Shown here piece by piece: positions 23,285 through 34,940 of a stretch of 64,000 nucleotides of DNA (positions are counted from its first letter, which is position 1; each line of letters begins with the position of its first letter). The DNA comes from Boesenbergia rotunda (Eukaryota > Streptophyta > Magnoliopsida > Zingiberales > Zingiberaceae). The position numbers and the translations under genes were made by a program. Under the pieces are notes generated by a model. The model was not told the DNA's origin and searched no databases. It saw only the letters and a program-made list of their open reading frames with translations. Location: NCBI GenBank assembly GCA_024364735.1, contig JAGFNQ010002586.1, forward strand, positions 40,720 to 104,719, given 5' to 3'.

Positions 23285-24008
23285 TGGAGCGTTTGGAGCA
23301 AAGCGCTTGAAAGAATGCGTAGAAAAAAGTTGTGTCTGAAGCCAAGGAGGTGAACCCCTTTATATAGCGGTCAATGGGGCGCCTGTGTTGAAGGGGGCAC
23401 CTAACACGTGGCCCATTTTACGTGAAACTCAATCCGCAGACTTGGCCAATGCTTATCCCTTCAACTGGGATGCCTGAGCTGACTGGGGCGCCTGTATGCA
23501 CACAAGTGCCTCACATGATGATGTGGCAGCCTGCTTCGAGTGGCTTGGAATCAACCCTGTCTGGGGCGCCTGTATCAACACAGGCGCCTGGTTGACCAGG
23601 CGCCTGACACCATTGAGGCGCCTGGGAGCAGAAAACTTTATTCCTTCGTTCTTGCTCCCAGGGTTAGTTCTAAAACACAAATAACATGTAAATGATAAGA
23701 ATTTAAGAATGATTAATAGCCTGAGCTGTCTTCGTTCTAACTTTGGACTTCCCAAATGGAACCCTAGGTCGAACCGACGCCTAATGTTCCCTCCTATGGG
23801 AAACGCATCCTCACTTACTCCTCTTAGGCGAGTTTACCTTTTTGCCAACCGGCTCCTCCGGTTGTACTTTTACCCAATCCCCCGGATCAGGTCTTCGTGC
23901 CCAGTCCGGGACCAGGACTTATTGCCCAACTTCAATCGCCAGGTCTTCGGTGCCCAGCCCTCGGCCAGGACTTATTGTCCAACCTTATGTCAGGACTTAG
24001 GTGCCTAC
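22907..24008 (-). mobile_element. A 5' LTR, central piece
   Basis: It matches 651-1450 of the other A LTR, apart from the tandem duplication at its left end. TATA near 23360, GGCGCC-type sites at 23378-23620. It is interrupted at 24008 by B and resumes at 50166. Confidence 0.85.
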
Positions 24009-24762
24009 TATGGGGACCGGTGTCGTCGATAGAGGGGGGGGTGAATATCGACCGTAAAACTTCTTGCGGAAACTCATCTTTCGTAGACTTTCGAGGTTTG
24101 TTCTAGATACAGAGTTAGTAGCACAGCGAAAAATAAAAAGAACGAAAAACAAATCAACAGATTGCACACGGGATTTTTTAATTGGTTCGCAACCCCCCAT
24201 GGTTAGTACGCCCAAGGCCTAAGCACGAGAAACGCCCGTCCACTAATAGTCTCCATTCCAGACTTTCCGAAGGTGGAGAAATCCGTCTTACAGTGCAGGA
24301 TTTACAAAAAAATATAACAAAAATTAAGTGCATAAATTAAATCAAATCAAACAGAGAGTCGAAGACTCGGCCGATCTGGAACTCCGAAGTGCCGCGCACT
24401 TCCTCCCGGAGCTTCCTTGGTTGCAGAGCTTCGTCGTTAGCCCTTTATTGTCACTTGGAATGCTCAAAATGATCTCAGAATTGTTGTCCTGAGTTGACGG
24501 GTCGAAGCCCCTTTTATAGGTTTATTTGGGGCGCTTGTGATGAAGGAGGTGTCTCACAGGGCTTGGTCAAAGCTTATCATCGCGCCGAACTCGTAGCAGC
24601 AGATAACCCTTTGATCCAGGGCGCCTGTGTTAAAGGAGGCACCTGAATGATTCAAGCGCCTTGTATCATTGAGGTCCTTGTGTCATTGAGGCACCCTAGT
24701 TAATGGAGGCGCCTAGCAACCAGGTTTGCAGCCCTGTTGTGTGTTTGTTTACCTGCTTTGTC
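24009..24762 (-). mobile_element. B leftmost LTR, truncated
   Basis: It matches the first 760 bp or so of 26105-27489 and stops at cctgctttgtc, where interior sequence (catatttaa) begins. TATAAAAGG in sense near 24520. Confidence 0.85.
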
Positions 24763-26089
24763 ATATTTAATATTATTAAATTGATTGTTGCAGTTTGGGT
24801 AATATTTTATTTAATTTGAGTTTAAGTTATTTACGAGTTAGAGTTTAATTAATCAAAAAATTAATTGAAGTTAAATTAATTAGGAGTTAATTAAAGTTAA
24901 ATTAATTTGGAATTAATTGAAGTTAAGTTAAATATGAAAATAAGGATTTATTAAGGTTAAATTAATTAAGCATTAATTAAAATTAAATTAATTAAGGATT
25001 AATTAAAGTTAAATTAACTAAGAATTAATTAAAGTTAAATTAATTAAGGTTTATTTAAGGTTGAAATAAGTAAGGTAAAAATTGTTAAGATTTAATTAGA
25101 TTTACATTTCAAAATTTCTAGGTTAATTAATAGTTGTGGGTTTAGCTCCATGATCTTCATTATTTCAAGAATGTCTGATTTATCTACTATTTCTTCTTTA
25201 TTTAATTTTTCAAGTTTTTCTAACAATTCTGATTTGTTTGAATTTTTGCAAATTTTATTAACTATAGCCTTGATTCTAGAAAATTCAATTGCCTCCTCAT
25301 CCTCATTATCAAAATCATATCCTTCTACATCTTTATAGTAGGTGGAGTAATTTTCAGGGCTACTAGTTAATATTTTATAATTTTATTCAAGATCACCTAT
25401 GAAATTAATAATTAAATTATTATCTAAAAAGATTTCATCTCCACTATTTTTTCAAAAATATCATCATTATCCTCAGACATATTTTCAATATACTCAAAAA
25501 TATCATTATTATCCTCAGAAATATTTTCAATTTTTCAGAGTTATCCTTAAAATTTTAAAAAATATTTTCAGTATTATCCTTAAAATTTTCAAAAATAATT
25601 TTAGAAATTATTGCATTGACATTGAAGATTAAACGGTTAATTTTTGTTATTTTAATATTATCTACATTTGATAATTGGTCATGCACGATATTGATTTGAC
25701 TATGCAATAATTCTAATTTTTCAGAAAAATTATCTAAGTTATCATACAACTGTGTAGGAATTTGAAAATTCTTACGAACGTAAATTTTTCATACCTTTGA
25801 CGGACACTGATTCCTGTAGTGTCTGTGCTTTTGACATTTGAAGCACTTTGTTTGACTTTTGTCCCTCCGGACACCTAGTGCTGGTACTTCCTTTGCCGCC
25901 GGTAGTGAAGAACGAGTCTTACGAGTAGGACACTGATTTTTATAGTGTCCTCTCTCCCTGCACTTGAAACATATAATATGAAATTTAAAATTGACCATAA
26001 TTAAGAAAAATACTTGATTCACCCCTGGGCTCCCCCTCAACACCTGGCGTCTCTGCTCCATCGGCTGTTAGTCCGGTGAAGAGCTACCA
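24763..26089 (-). pseudogene. B short interior copy with gag zinc-knuckle ORF
   Basis: The ORF at 26061-25789 has two CCHC knuckles, CFKCRERGHYKNQC and CFKCQKHRHYRNQC, starting only about 12 codons after a Met. There is no UBN2 capsid domain before them, so the capsid coding part is gone. Further left, decayed frames (25749-25150) are rich in N, I, E and D, and 24790-25080 is an AT-rich run of 'gttaaattaatta' repeats. The segment is a near copy of 47437-48768. Confidence 0.75.
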
Positions 26090-26102
26090 GGCTCTAATAC
26101 CA
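26090..26102 (-). other. PBS of B, left unit
   Basis: TGGTATTAGAGCC in sense, one mismatch to initiator tRNA-Met. Confidence 0.8.
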
Positions 26103-26104
26103 CT

Positions 26105-27489
26105 TGTGGGGACCGGTACCGTCGATAGAGGGGGGGGGTGAATATCGACCGTAAAAATTCTTGCGGAAACTCATCTTTCGTTAACATTCGAGGTTCTTTC
26201 TAGATACAGAGTTAATAGCACATCGGAAAATAAAAAGAACGAAATACAAATCAACAGATTGTACACGGGATTTTTTACTTGGTTCCCAACCCCCCAGGGT
26301 CAGTACGTCCAAGGCCTAAGCACAGGAAATGTCTATCCACTAATAGTCTACTTTCTGGACTTTTCGGAGGTGGATAAACCCGACTTATAGTGCAGGATTT
26401 ATAAAAAAATATAACAGAAATTAAGTGCATAAATTAAATCAAACCAAACAAAGAGTCGAAGACTCGGCTAATCTAGAACTCCGAAGTGCCGCGCACTTCC
26501 TCCCAGAGCTTCCTTGGTCGTAGAGCTTCACCGTTAGTGCTTTAACGTCACTTGGAATGCTCAGAATGATCTCAGAATTGTTGTCCTGAGATGAGGGGTC
26601 GAAGCCCCTTTTATAGGTTTGTCTGGGGCGCCTGTGATGAAGGAGGCGCCTCACAGGGCTTGGTCAAAGCTTATCTTCGCGCCAAACTCGCAGCAGCAGA
26701 TAACCCTTTGATCCAGGGAGCCTTTGTTGAAGGAGGCGCCTGAATGATTCAGGCACCCTATATCATTGAGGCACCTGTGTCATTGAGGTGCCCTAGTTAA
26801 TGGAGGCTCCTAGCAGCCAGGTTTCCAGCCCTGTTGTGTGTTTGTTTTCCTGCTTTGTCTTCAATTTTAGGTACCTGCAAGATACATAAATACAAGGCAA
26901 ACATATGTACAATCTTAGCCTCAACAAATTTGTTATGACTTCGGATTTCCATGAAACCCTAGGTCTAACCGACGGCTAAGTTCCCATCCCGGGGAACGCG
27001 CCTTTCACCTACTCCTCTCAGGAGACGGTTGCCACCCGGCCCATCCAGTTGTATTTTTGCCCAGCTTTACTCACCAGGACTTTTGCCCAATCCTACAACC
27101 AGGACTTCATGCCCAATCCATGACCAAGACTTATTGCCTAACTTCACTTGTCAGGACTTTTGCCCAGCTTCACTCACCAGGACTTATTGCCCAACTTCAC
27201 TCATCAGGACTTAGGTGCCCAGCCCTCGGCCAGGACTCAGTGCCCAATTCCATGAACCAGGACTTAGTGCCCAACCCTCGGTCAGGTCTTATGTGCCTAA
27301 CCCTCAGTCAGGACTTAGTGCCCAATTCCACGAACCAGGACTTAGTGCATAGGTTAACTAGGACTTTTCATCACTTTGGTCCAGTTTTCTTAACTACCCT
27401 TCCCTTGTTTAATGTATCACTGACTTAAGCATATTGTCAAACATTGAAACACTTAGAAGAGGATATCACCGATGCTTCTTACACCAACA
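26105..27489 (-). mobile_element. B central LTR
   Basis: 1385 bp, TGTTGGTGTAAG...CCCCACA in sense. GGCGCC sites 18 bp apart at 26627 and 26645, TATAAAAGGGG beside them. It has a PBS on one side and a PPT on the other, as expected for an LTR shared by two tandem units. Confidence 0.88.
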
Positions 27490-28349
27490 ATCTCCCCCTT
27501 TTTGATGTTTAACAATATCTTAAGTTAGATTGGATTAAAGGGCTAAGTTATAAACCTTGGGATAAAAATTAAATGAAATGATCTAAGTTTTGAAAACACT
27601 TTTTGATCCTTCAGCTCTCTATCCTTTGGGAGAAAGAAAAAATCTCACCCCTTTTGAAAATACATTTTGATTTTCATTTTGATCCTTTGGGAAGAAAAAT
27701 TTAAATATTTCTAACTTAAGCGTACTCTCCCCATTTGTCATACATAAAAATAAATGATAAAATAAATTTGCACCAACAATGATAGTTAGAAAAATTTCTT
27801 TTTGAAAGTACTTAGTATAATTTTTGAAAGCACATCTTTACTCAGAATGAATTTTGTGCATACTTAAAAAGACTTTATGCTTAGAAAAATTTATGCATTT
27901 TAAAAAAATTTTACTTACAAAGATTTTGTGCACTTGAAAACATTTTTTGATCTTTTAGAAAAATATTTTGAACTTAGATAAATCGACATTTAAAAATATA
28001 CACTCAAAACAGATTATGCACATAAAACAAATAATTTTGGAATTTTTTCACAAGCAAAAGATTTGTACTTTGGAAAATATTGTGCACTTTAGAAAAATAT
28101 TAGTATTTTGAAAGAAATGTTGCACTTTTGAAAAAAAATACTAGTACCTTTGAGAAATATTTTGCACTTTTTGAAAAATATAGGTACTTTTGAAAAATAT
28201 TATGCTATTTTTGAAAAATATAAGTACTTTTGAAAAATATTATTCAATTTTTGAAAAATATAAGTACTTTGAAAAACACTAGTACTTTACTTGACTTGGT
28301 TGCTCTTCAAGTCTGACACAATCCATGAAAACCTTGTTAACTATAAAGG
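27490..28349 (-). other. B interior next to PPT, non-coding
   Basis: PPT in sense AAAAAGGGGGAGAT (27503-27490). The rest is AT-rich with loose repeats of 'tttgaaaaatat' type (28040-28290). No genes seen. G inserted at 28350. Confidence 0.75.
28345..28349. repeat. target-site duplication of G, left copy
   Basis: aaagg, repeated exactly at 45890-45894. Confidence 0.85.
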
Positions 28350-28831
28350 TGTAACACCCAATAATTTTCATGAATTATTAGAAATTTTTCTGAATTTTAT
28401 AGCATTTTTCGGATTAAAATAAAAAGAAAAAAAATAAGGGGTCGGGCAGGGTTTGATCCCACGACCACAGGGAAAAGCAAGCCCTTAAGGGCATCCAGAT
28501 AACCAGAAGGGCAAGGGTATCAAGCACAGAAAAGAAAGGATCGAAATAATGTTATAGGTAAGTTAGGCTTTTTCACGAAGAGGTATTTAAACTTCCACTT
28601 AAGTTGTGTTAAGACCCCTTTTAGGGTTTCGGGAGGCCGCGCAAGCAGAGGTGAGGAGGCTGCAAAACAGGGAAAAGGGGGAGTTTTCTTCCTCCTTCTT
28701 CTTCCTCTTGAAGTAGAGAACCTAGGGCTCCTTCCCTAGAGCCAAGGAGTAAAGTTTTCTCGCAAAGGAAGAGAAGAGGAGCCCTACGGTGGGATTTTCG
28801 AGATACTTAGTGAGCTTTCATCAAGAAAAGG

Positions 28832-29739
28832 GTAAGTAGATCACTCACCTGCAATAGAAGTAGTTTCGTATGTAGATTCTCGTTGTAGAACCGTAATTTT
28901 GTGATCTAAGTGGATACTTTGAGAATATTGTCTTATTTTGTGATTTAAGTTTCTAAAGAATATATGTTCTTATCATAGAACTTGAATTTGAGTAGGTTTG
29001 TATGTGTGATCTAAGTATGATAAGACCAAGTTCTTAAAAAGTCCCAAAAATGAGTTTTGGGTTAAGGGCACACAAGGTGCTCGATGAAAGTTCCAAGTAA
29101 GAAAGGTAAAGTTTGTAGTGCAAAATTTATGCAAAAAGAAAGATAGCTTGATAAATATAAGCATATTGAGTAAGAAAGTATTTTACTTTTGTAAAGTGAC
29201 ATGTACCGGGCAAATGAGAGGCCCACAGAAAGTTAAAAGGAAGCTCTAATAGGGTGCGGTGGCTAGCTACCCCGAAACCTATTAGGGATGCGCGCATTGG
29301 TACATTGATACCATGGTATAGTGTCAAGGCCTGAGAAAGTTGATTATTATTTTGAAGTATATGAGTATATATAAGTGTTTCAATTTCCTTGAGTGCATGT
29401 TTTTGGTTATGTATGTTGACATGGTTATGTTATAAGCATGTTAAAGAGAAAGAGCAAAGAAGATAGTGTTTTAAAGTATGAAAATGTATCATTAGTAAGT
29501 TTCAAAAGAAATCATGAGCATGTTAAGTTTGCAAGTGTTGTGATGATAGTAAATGTTTTCAAGCATGATTGAGCATGATAAGTGTATGAAAGTTCCCATG
29601 TGCAAATATTTCCAAGTGCATGTATTTTGAAGCAAGCATTCTTTAAAAAGAGCATGTTTATCATTTATCGTATGGATTTGTGAGTTAGGATTTACTTACT
29701 AAGAAATTCGCTTATTAGTTGCATTTCCTTCTATTGCAG
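28832..29739 (+). other. possible intron in G LTR
   Basis: Donor AAGG|GTAAGTAGATCAC and acceptor CTTCTATTGCAG|ATAAAGG. The same donor and acceptor words recur in the 3' LTR and in the diverged solo LTR S2. The LTR transcript may therefore be spliced in its leader. Confidence 0.45.
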
Positions 29740-30151
29740 ATAAAGGTAAAGAAAAAGCATAAGCTATGGAGGCGAACGGGACTTGCATTGATGTTCAGTG
29801 GCGGCGGAACCATGGAAGAGATCTTTGGGATAAGTCTTAGAGGCATTTTGATTTATAGAAACTCATGGTTGATGTTTTGGATTGGTAGGATGTGATCACC
29901 TTATTTAAACTTTACATGGAGTCAAAGTTGGGTACAAAGTTAGTAGAGATTGCATGTGTTTTGATAAGTTTGTTAAATTTCATAGAAATCCTAATTTCAA
30001 GTTGTTGGATTCGTTTTGAGTTGTTAAGATGCTTATAAAACTAGTATGGAGTTTAGATTTGGAGTTGTTTCATTGTATGTCTTGAAAGTATATGATTTGT
30101 GAATCTTTGGAAATGATTTTCAGATCTGAAATGCAGTTTTATCAGGCGTGC

Positions 30152-30241
30152 CAGTCGACTGGTTCAGAACCAGTCGACTGTGATATCGAACAGAACCTTC
30201 TGTTCTATGCACCAGTCGACTGGCTATCTATCAGTCGACTG
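30152..30241 (+). promoter_or_regulatory. two pairs of CAGTCGACTG palindromes in G LTR
   Basis: Starts at 30152, 30171, 30213 and 30232, so 19 bp within each pair. The 3' LTR has the same set at about 45555-45645. The palindrome and spacing are identical to those in the unrelated element E. Confidence 0.7.
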
Positions 30242-30261
30242 GCACCATTGAAAAGAAAGTG

Positions 30262-30325
30262 TTGTAGGGCAGATGGTTAGTGCTTTAGTTTTACAACTAA
30301 GAGGTCTAGGGGTCAAATCTTTGCA
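30262..30325 (+). other. tRNA-like stretch in G LTR
   Basis: The order tggttagtgc, tttag...ctaag and ggggtcaaat-c-ttgc resembles D, anticodon and T arms (T-arm/B-box word GGTCAAATC; the 3' LTR copy has ...AAATCC). The anticodon loop would be 8 nt and there is no acceptor stem, so it is not a tRNA gene. It may derive from a tRNA or SINE. Confidence 0.35.
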
Positions 30326-30490
30326 AAGCAAATAAAATGAAAGTTTATTTTTAAAAGAAAAAAAATCAGAGCAAGTTAAGGGAAGTCAAGTAGTTGTAGC
30401 ATAAGGCTAAGAATAAGGTAAAGTTAAGGTTAAGTAAAAGTGACGTCCGCTTTAAGGGAGAGAAGTTAAGGTTAAGTGGTCATCACAGAG

Positions 30491-30502
30491 TGGTATCAGA
30501 GC
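30491..30502 (+). other. PBS of G
   Basis: TGGTATCAGAGC, a perfect match to initiator tRNA-Met, three bases after the LTR. Confidence 0.85.
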
Positions 30503-30723
30503 AAGTTTCCACCCTTCCGCCACACTGACATCAAGCATCAATCCTGCCGCCTGCCAAGTAAGAAGTTCATATGTTGTAGTTTTGTATGTTTTTCATTATT
30601 GACTGCTAGTATCAGTAAGTGGATGATGATAAAGAAGTATGTTAGTATTAGTATATGCTAATATGTGCATGGAGATAATGAAGTAAGTTAGTAAGAGATA
30701 ATGAGCTTTTATTTTCTTTACAC

Positions 30724-30911
30724 TATAGAGTAAGAGAATGGCAAGAGGACGTCCCATAATTGTCCGAAATAAGGAGCAAGCTCCTAGAGGGCAAGAGGCA
30801 ACATAGTCTCTTTATGATATAGAGTAAGAGAATGTCAAGAGGACGTCCTAGAAAGGCCCAAAATGAGGAGCAAGCTCCTAAAGGGCAAGAGGCAACAAAG
30901 TCAGTACCACC
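30724..30911 (+). repeat. 94-bp tandem duplication at start of G gag
   Basis: tatagagtaagagaatg starts at 30724 and again at 30818, with aagaggacgtcc and ggcaagaggcaaca following in both. The unit length is not a multiple of three, so it breaks the gag frame. Confidence 0.85.
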
Positions 30912-31660
30912 ACCAAATCTTTTAGAGGTGGTGGCTCGGTTACAAAGGTAAGTAGTAGAATAGCAGCAAGTTATTGCCACCATGATGACTAACCAGTAGG
31001 CCGCTCCCATTACCCCGTGGGTGGAGAATGTAGTGGCACCAGTTGTGACCGACGATCCATCAGTTACATCTATAGTCCCGGCAAGGGGGGGGGGGGTAAG
31101 GCAAGAAGCGTACCTCATCTAGTGGTAGAAACTGAAGCCAGAGAACTTCTCAGGCATAAGTGAACCATGGGATTCTCAAGCTGGTTCAAAACATTGGAAA
31201 GCAAAGTAGAGCAACTGGACTGACCTGAGGTAGAGAAGATAAAGTGCGCCTCCTTTCTGCCTTACCGGAGATGATAGATTGTGATGGGAGAGAGTTTTGG
31301 CCAAGAGAAATGTCAGCCGGATGACATGGGCCGACTTCGAGATCTAGTTCTTTGAAGAATACATTCATATGCGAGTAACAAACAAGCGTTACGATGAATT
31401 CACGGAGTTCAGACAAGGAGACTATCCGTGGATGAAGCAGTGAAGAAGTTTAATCGGTTAGAGCATATGTGCCCAGAGCTAGTTAGCACAGAAAAAGAGA
31501 GTGTCAGGCTAATGCTCAAGATGTTAAGGCCTGAGATAGCGATAAATGTGGCCAGCGGTGTTAAGAGGCCGCAAACCTCCGAAGAATTGATAAGTAGTGC
31601 TTTGATCACTGAGCACTACTTAAATAGTATAAAGGCCACCAGAAACGTTGAACGATGAAG
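30738..31660 (+). pseudogene. G gag remnant
   Basis: Scattered frames keep the gypsy gag core: LKPENFSG and PWDSQA near 31130, WWERVLAKRNVSRMTW near 31275, FFEEYIHMRVTNKRYDEFTE near 31350, then an open stretch from 31428 (DEAVKKFNRLEHMCPEL, RLMLKMLRPEI, ITEHYLNS). This is the retrotransposon gag domain that forms the particle shell. The zinc knuckle expected after it is missing: sequence jumps at about 31656 to the second half of protease. It carries multiple stops and a duplicated start. Confidence 0.8.
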
Positions 31661-32054
31661 TTCTTAACAACCTTACCTTCGGGAGAGGTCATGGCAATCT
31701 ACTCAGTGGCTAAGAGCTGTATTAATTCGGATTTCCAACCGAGAACTCTTTAGTGATTTAGTAGTCCTTGAGATGAAGGATTATGATGTCATTTTAGGGA
31801 TGGACTTCTTGAGCAAGTACAATGCTTCTATAGACTGTCGTAAGCGAAAAGTCAAGTTCACACCAGAAGCAGAACCTCCATTTGAGTTTATTGGAGACCC
31901 AAAGAGAAAGACAAAAAGGTTCTTATCTACCTTACAAGTTCAGAGAATGTTAGATAATGGATGTTCTGGTTATTAGCGCATATAGTAGATGCAAGGCAAA
32001 GAGAAGAGTTAAAAAAAAAAAAAAGAGGTACGGGTAGTCTGTGACTATCCGGAG
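31661..32054 (+). pseudogene. G protease C-terminal remnant and linker
   Basis: It reads TLFSDLVVLEMKDYDVILGM and DFLSKYNASIDCRKRKVKF, the end of the gypsy aspartic protease. The N-terminal half with the catalytic D-S/T-G is absent, lost with the gag knuckle in one deletion. A poly-A run near 32011-32024 shifts the frame before VRVVCDYPEVFPEELPGLPP, where RT begins. Confidence 0.8.
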
Positions 32055-33413
32055 GTGTTTCCTGAAGAGTTACCAGGACTCCCTCCCAATCGAGAAATTG
32101 AATTTGAAATTGAGTTGGTTCCAGGAACAAACCCAATTTCAAAGGCACCTTATCGCATGGCACCAACAGAACTGAAAGAGCTGCAAGAACAGTTACAAGA
32201 GCTACTCGATAAGGGTTTCATCTGCCCTAGTCATTCACCCTGGGGAGCTCCTATGTTGTTCGTCAAGAAGAAAGATGGATCCATGCGAATGTGCATAGAT
32301 TATCAAGCCTTGAATAAGGTAACCATCAAGAACAGATATCCCTTACCAAGGATAGATGATTTATTCGATCAGTTGAAGGGAGCCACGGTGTTCTCCAAAA
32401 TAGATCTGCGATCAGGTTACCATCAACTCAAAGTGAAGGAGAGTGATGTGCCAAGGACTGTTTTCAGTACAAGATATGGGCACTACGAGTTTGTGGTCAT
32501 GCCCTTTGGAGTGACAAACGCCCCTGCGACATTTATGGATCTAATGAATAGAGTGTTCAAGGACTTTCTGGACAAGTTCGTCATTGTCTTTATTAATGAT
32601 ATCCTAGTGTATTCAAAGACTAAGGAAGAAGATGTCGAACACCTAAAGATGGTATTGCAAACCTTACATCAGAAGGAGTTGTACGCCAAATTCTCAAAGT
32701 GTGAGTTTTGGCTTGATCAGGTGGCCTTCCTAGGCCACATCATTTCCAAGGAAGGTATTATGGTAGACCCAGCCAAGATTAAAGCAGTTAGTAACTGGAG
32801 TCGACCAAAGAATGCCAGTGAGATCAGAAGTTTTCTGGGTTTAGCAGGGTACTACAGAACGTTTGTAGAGGACATTTCAAAGATAGCTTCTCCACTTACA
32901 GCCCTTACCAGAATAAATAAGAAGTATGAGTGGACTGAAGACTGTGAGCAGAGTTTTCTTGAGTTGAAGAAGAGACTGACAAGCACTCCTATTCTTACAG
33001 TACTCGAAGGTGATAAGAGCTTTGATATATACAGTGATGCATCAAAGCTAGGACTTAGAGCCGTACTTATGCAAGAAGGCAAAGTCATAGCTTATGCTTC
33101 CAGGCAACTCAAGGATTATGAAAAGAATTACCCCACTCATGATCTGGAGTTGGCAGCTGTAGTCTTTGCTCTAAAGATATGGAGGCATTACTTATATGGA
33201 GTGTAGTGTAAGATTTATACAGATCACCAGAGTCTGAAATATTTCTTCACTCAGAAAGACCTCAATATGAGACAGCGAAGGTGGCTCGAGTTAGTGAAAG
33301 ACTATGACTGTGAGATTCTATACCACCCTGGTAAGGCAAATAGAGTAGCAGATACACTGAGTAGAAAGACTTGTGCCACTTTGATGTCCTTATCATTGTT
33401 GGCAGCACCATTA
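32055..33413 (+). pseudogene. G reverse transcriptase and RNase H, catalytic site altered
   Basis: An open frame of 383 codons, then the same frame after a TAG (33204-33206) to a second TAG (33414-33416). RT motifs are in order: LPGLPP, GFICPSHSPWGAPMLFVKKK, MCIDYQALN, IDLRSGYHQ, VMPFGVTNAPATF, then FINDILVYS. The family has FIDDILVYS here. The first of the two catalytic aspartates is now Asn (codon AAT at 32595-32597), so polymerase activity should be lost even without the stops. RNase H follows (FDIYSDASKLGLRAVLMQ, AYASRQLKDYEKNYPTHDLE), with its end (TDHQSLKYFFTQKDLNMRQR) beyond the first stop. Confidence 0.93.
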
Positions 33414-33416
33414 TAG

Positions 33417-34631
33417 AAGGAGATAGTAGATTATGGAGTGGAGATTATTGATGGGCAGCTAGCTCTATTGACACTAGAGTCAACTTTGCTTGAAGAAATA
33501 CAGAAAGAGCAAGTTGAGGATTCTGATATCCAAAGGATCAAACAAGAGATGCAAGAAGGAGAGAGTAAAGAGTTTAGAGTATCTGACAGTGGGATACTCT
33601 ACTATGGTGACCGTTTATGTGTCCCCAATCATGAAGAGCTGAGAAAGAAGATTCTTGAAGAAGCCCATAGAACTCCCTACTCAATGCATCCTGGTTCCAC
33701 TAAGATGTACCAGGATTTGAAAAGAAGATTTTGGTGGTCAGGGATGAAGAGAGACATAGCTAAGTATGTCAGCACCTGCCAGACATGTCAGAGAGTTAAA
33801 GCAGAACACCAGAGACCAGGAGGTGTCCTACAGCCCATTCAGATTCCAGAGTGGAAATGGGAAGACATAGCCATGGATTTCATAGTTGGTCTACCAAAGA
33901 CAACTAATGGCTATGACACTATTTGGGTGATAGTAGACAGATTGACCAAGTCTGCCCACTTTTTGGCAATCAGAGTGTCTTACTCAATTGAAAAGTTAGC
34001 CCAGTTATATGTGCAGGAAGTGATCCGACTACACGGAGTCCCGAAGACTATTATCTCTGATAGGGATGGTCGTTTCACTTCACACTTTTGGGAGTGCGTA
34101 CAGACAGCGTTATGCACCAAACTGAAATTCAGCACAGCTTTCCATCCCCAGACTGATGGACAGACAGAGAGAGTGAATCAAGTTCTAGAAGATATGCTCA
34201 GAGCTTGTGCATTAGATTTCAAAGGCAGTTGGTGCAAATATTTATGTTTAGCTGAGTTTGCCTACAACAACAGTTACCAAGCCACTATTGGTATGACACC
34301 CTATGAAGCTCTTTATGGTAGGAAGTGTAGATCTCCCCTCTGTTGGTATGAACGTAGTGAGAAGAAAGAAATGGGGTCTCAGACTGACCTTATAGATGAT
34401 ACCACAGAAGCTATAAAGAGCATCCGCCAGAGAATAGAAGCTGCTCAGAGTAGGCAGAAGAGTTATGCCGATGTACGTCGTAGACCGTTAGAGTTTGAAG
34501 TTGGGGATACAGTTTTCCTCAAAGTAGCTCCTATGAAGGGTGTAATGAGATTCGGCAAGAAAGGCAAGCTAAGTCCTCGATACATAGGACCCTACCTAGT
34601 GACAAAAAAGAGTTGGCAAAGTAGCTTATGA
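33417..34631 (+). pseudogene. G integrase
   Basis: The zinc-binding HHCC region is near 33665-33810 (HRTPYSMHPGSTKMYQDLKR, then CQTCQRVKAEHQ). The catalytic core (MDFIVGLPKT, DRLTKSAHFLAI, ISDRDGRFTSHFW, HPQTDGQTERVNQ) keeps the D, D and E positions. It ends with SPRYIGPYLV and a frameshift in an A run near 34605. Integrase inserts the DNA copy. The core is otherwise complete, so this part decayed least. It is in frame with the RT region but cut off from it by TAG codons. Confidence 0.93.
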
Positions 34632-34940
34632 GTTGGAGCTACCTCCAGAGATGTCAGCAATACACAATGTGTTCCATGTCTCAATGCTAAAGAAGCATAT
34701 CCCAGATGCCAACCAAGTGATTGAGCCACAGATGGTACAAGTTCAAGAAGATCTCAGTTATGAAAGTCGACCTATTCAGATAATAGATCGAACAGATAAG
34801 AAGCTGAGGAACAAAGTGGTACCACTAGTAAAAGTCTTATGGTTGAATCAGAAGTATGAAGAGGCAACTTGGGAATCAGAAGATAGCATGAGGCAAAGGT
34901 ATCCAGAGTTGTTCAAAGTTCGAGGACGAACTTTTTATAA
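34606..34940 (+). pseudogene. G integrase tail with chromodomain-like end
   Basis: The other frame continues GKVAYELELPPEMSAIHNVF and HVSMLKKHIPD, then PIQIIDRTDKKLRNK, PLVKVLWLNQKYEEATWE and YPELF. Such tails in Tekay/Del chromoviruses help target chromatin. The last residues run into another frame (KFEDEL in one, KVRGRT in the other), hinting at a further small indel before the PPT. Confidence 0.8.

Larger units (their letters stand above)
28350..30487 (+). mobile_element. G 5' LTR
   Basis: 2138 bp, TGTAACACCC...GTCATCACA. TATA-like tatttaaa near 28587, followed by a GC-rich leader (28620-28800), a possible intron (28832-29739), paired palindromes (30152-30241) and a tRNA-like stretch (30262-30325). 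Confidence 0.9.

Noticed and set aside
30268..30325. Functional tRNA gene
   Set aside because: No acceptor stem, an 8-nt anticodon loop and a decayed B box.
30723..31118. 131-aa minus-strand ORF
   Set aside because: It is antisense to the G gag start. The gag motifs are on the plus strand.
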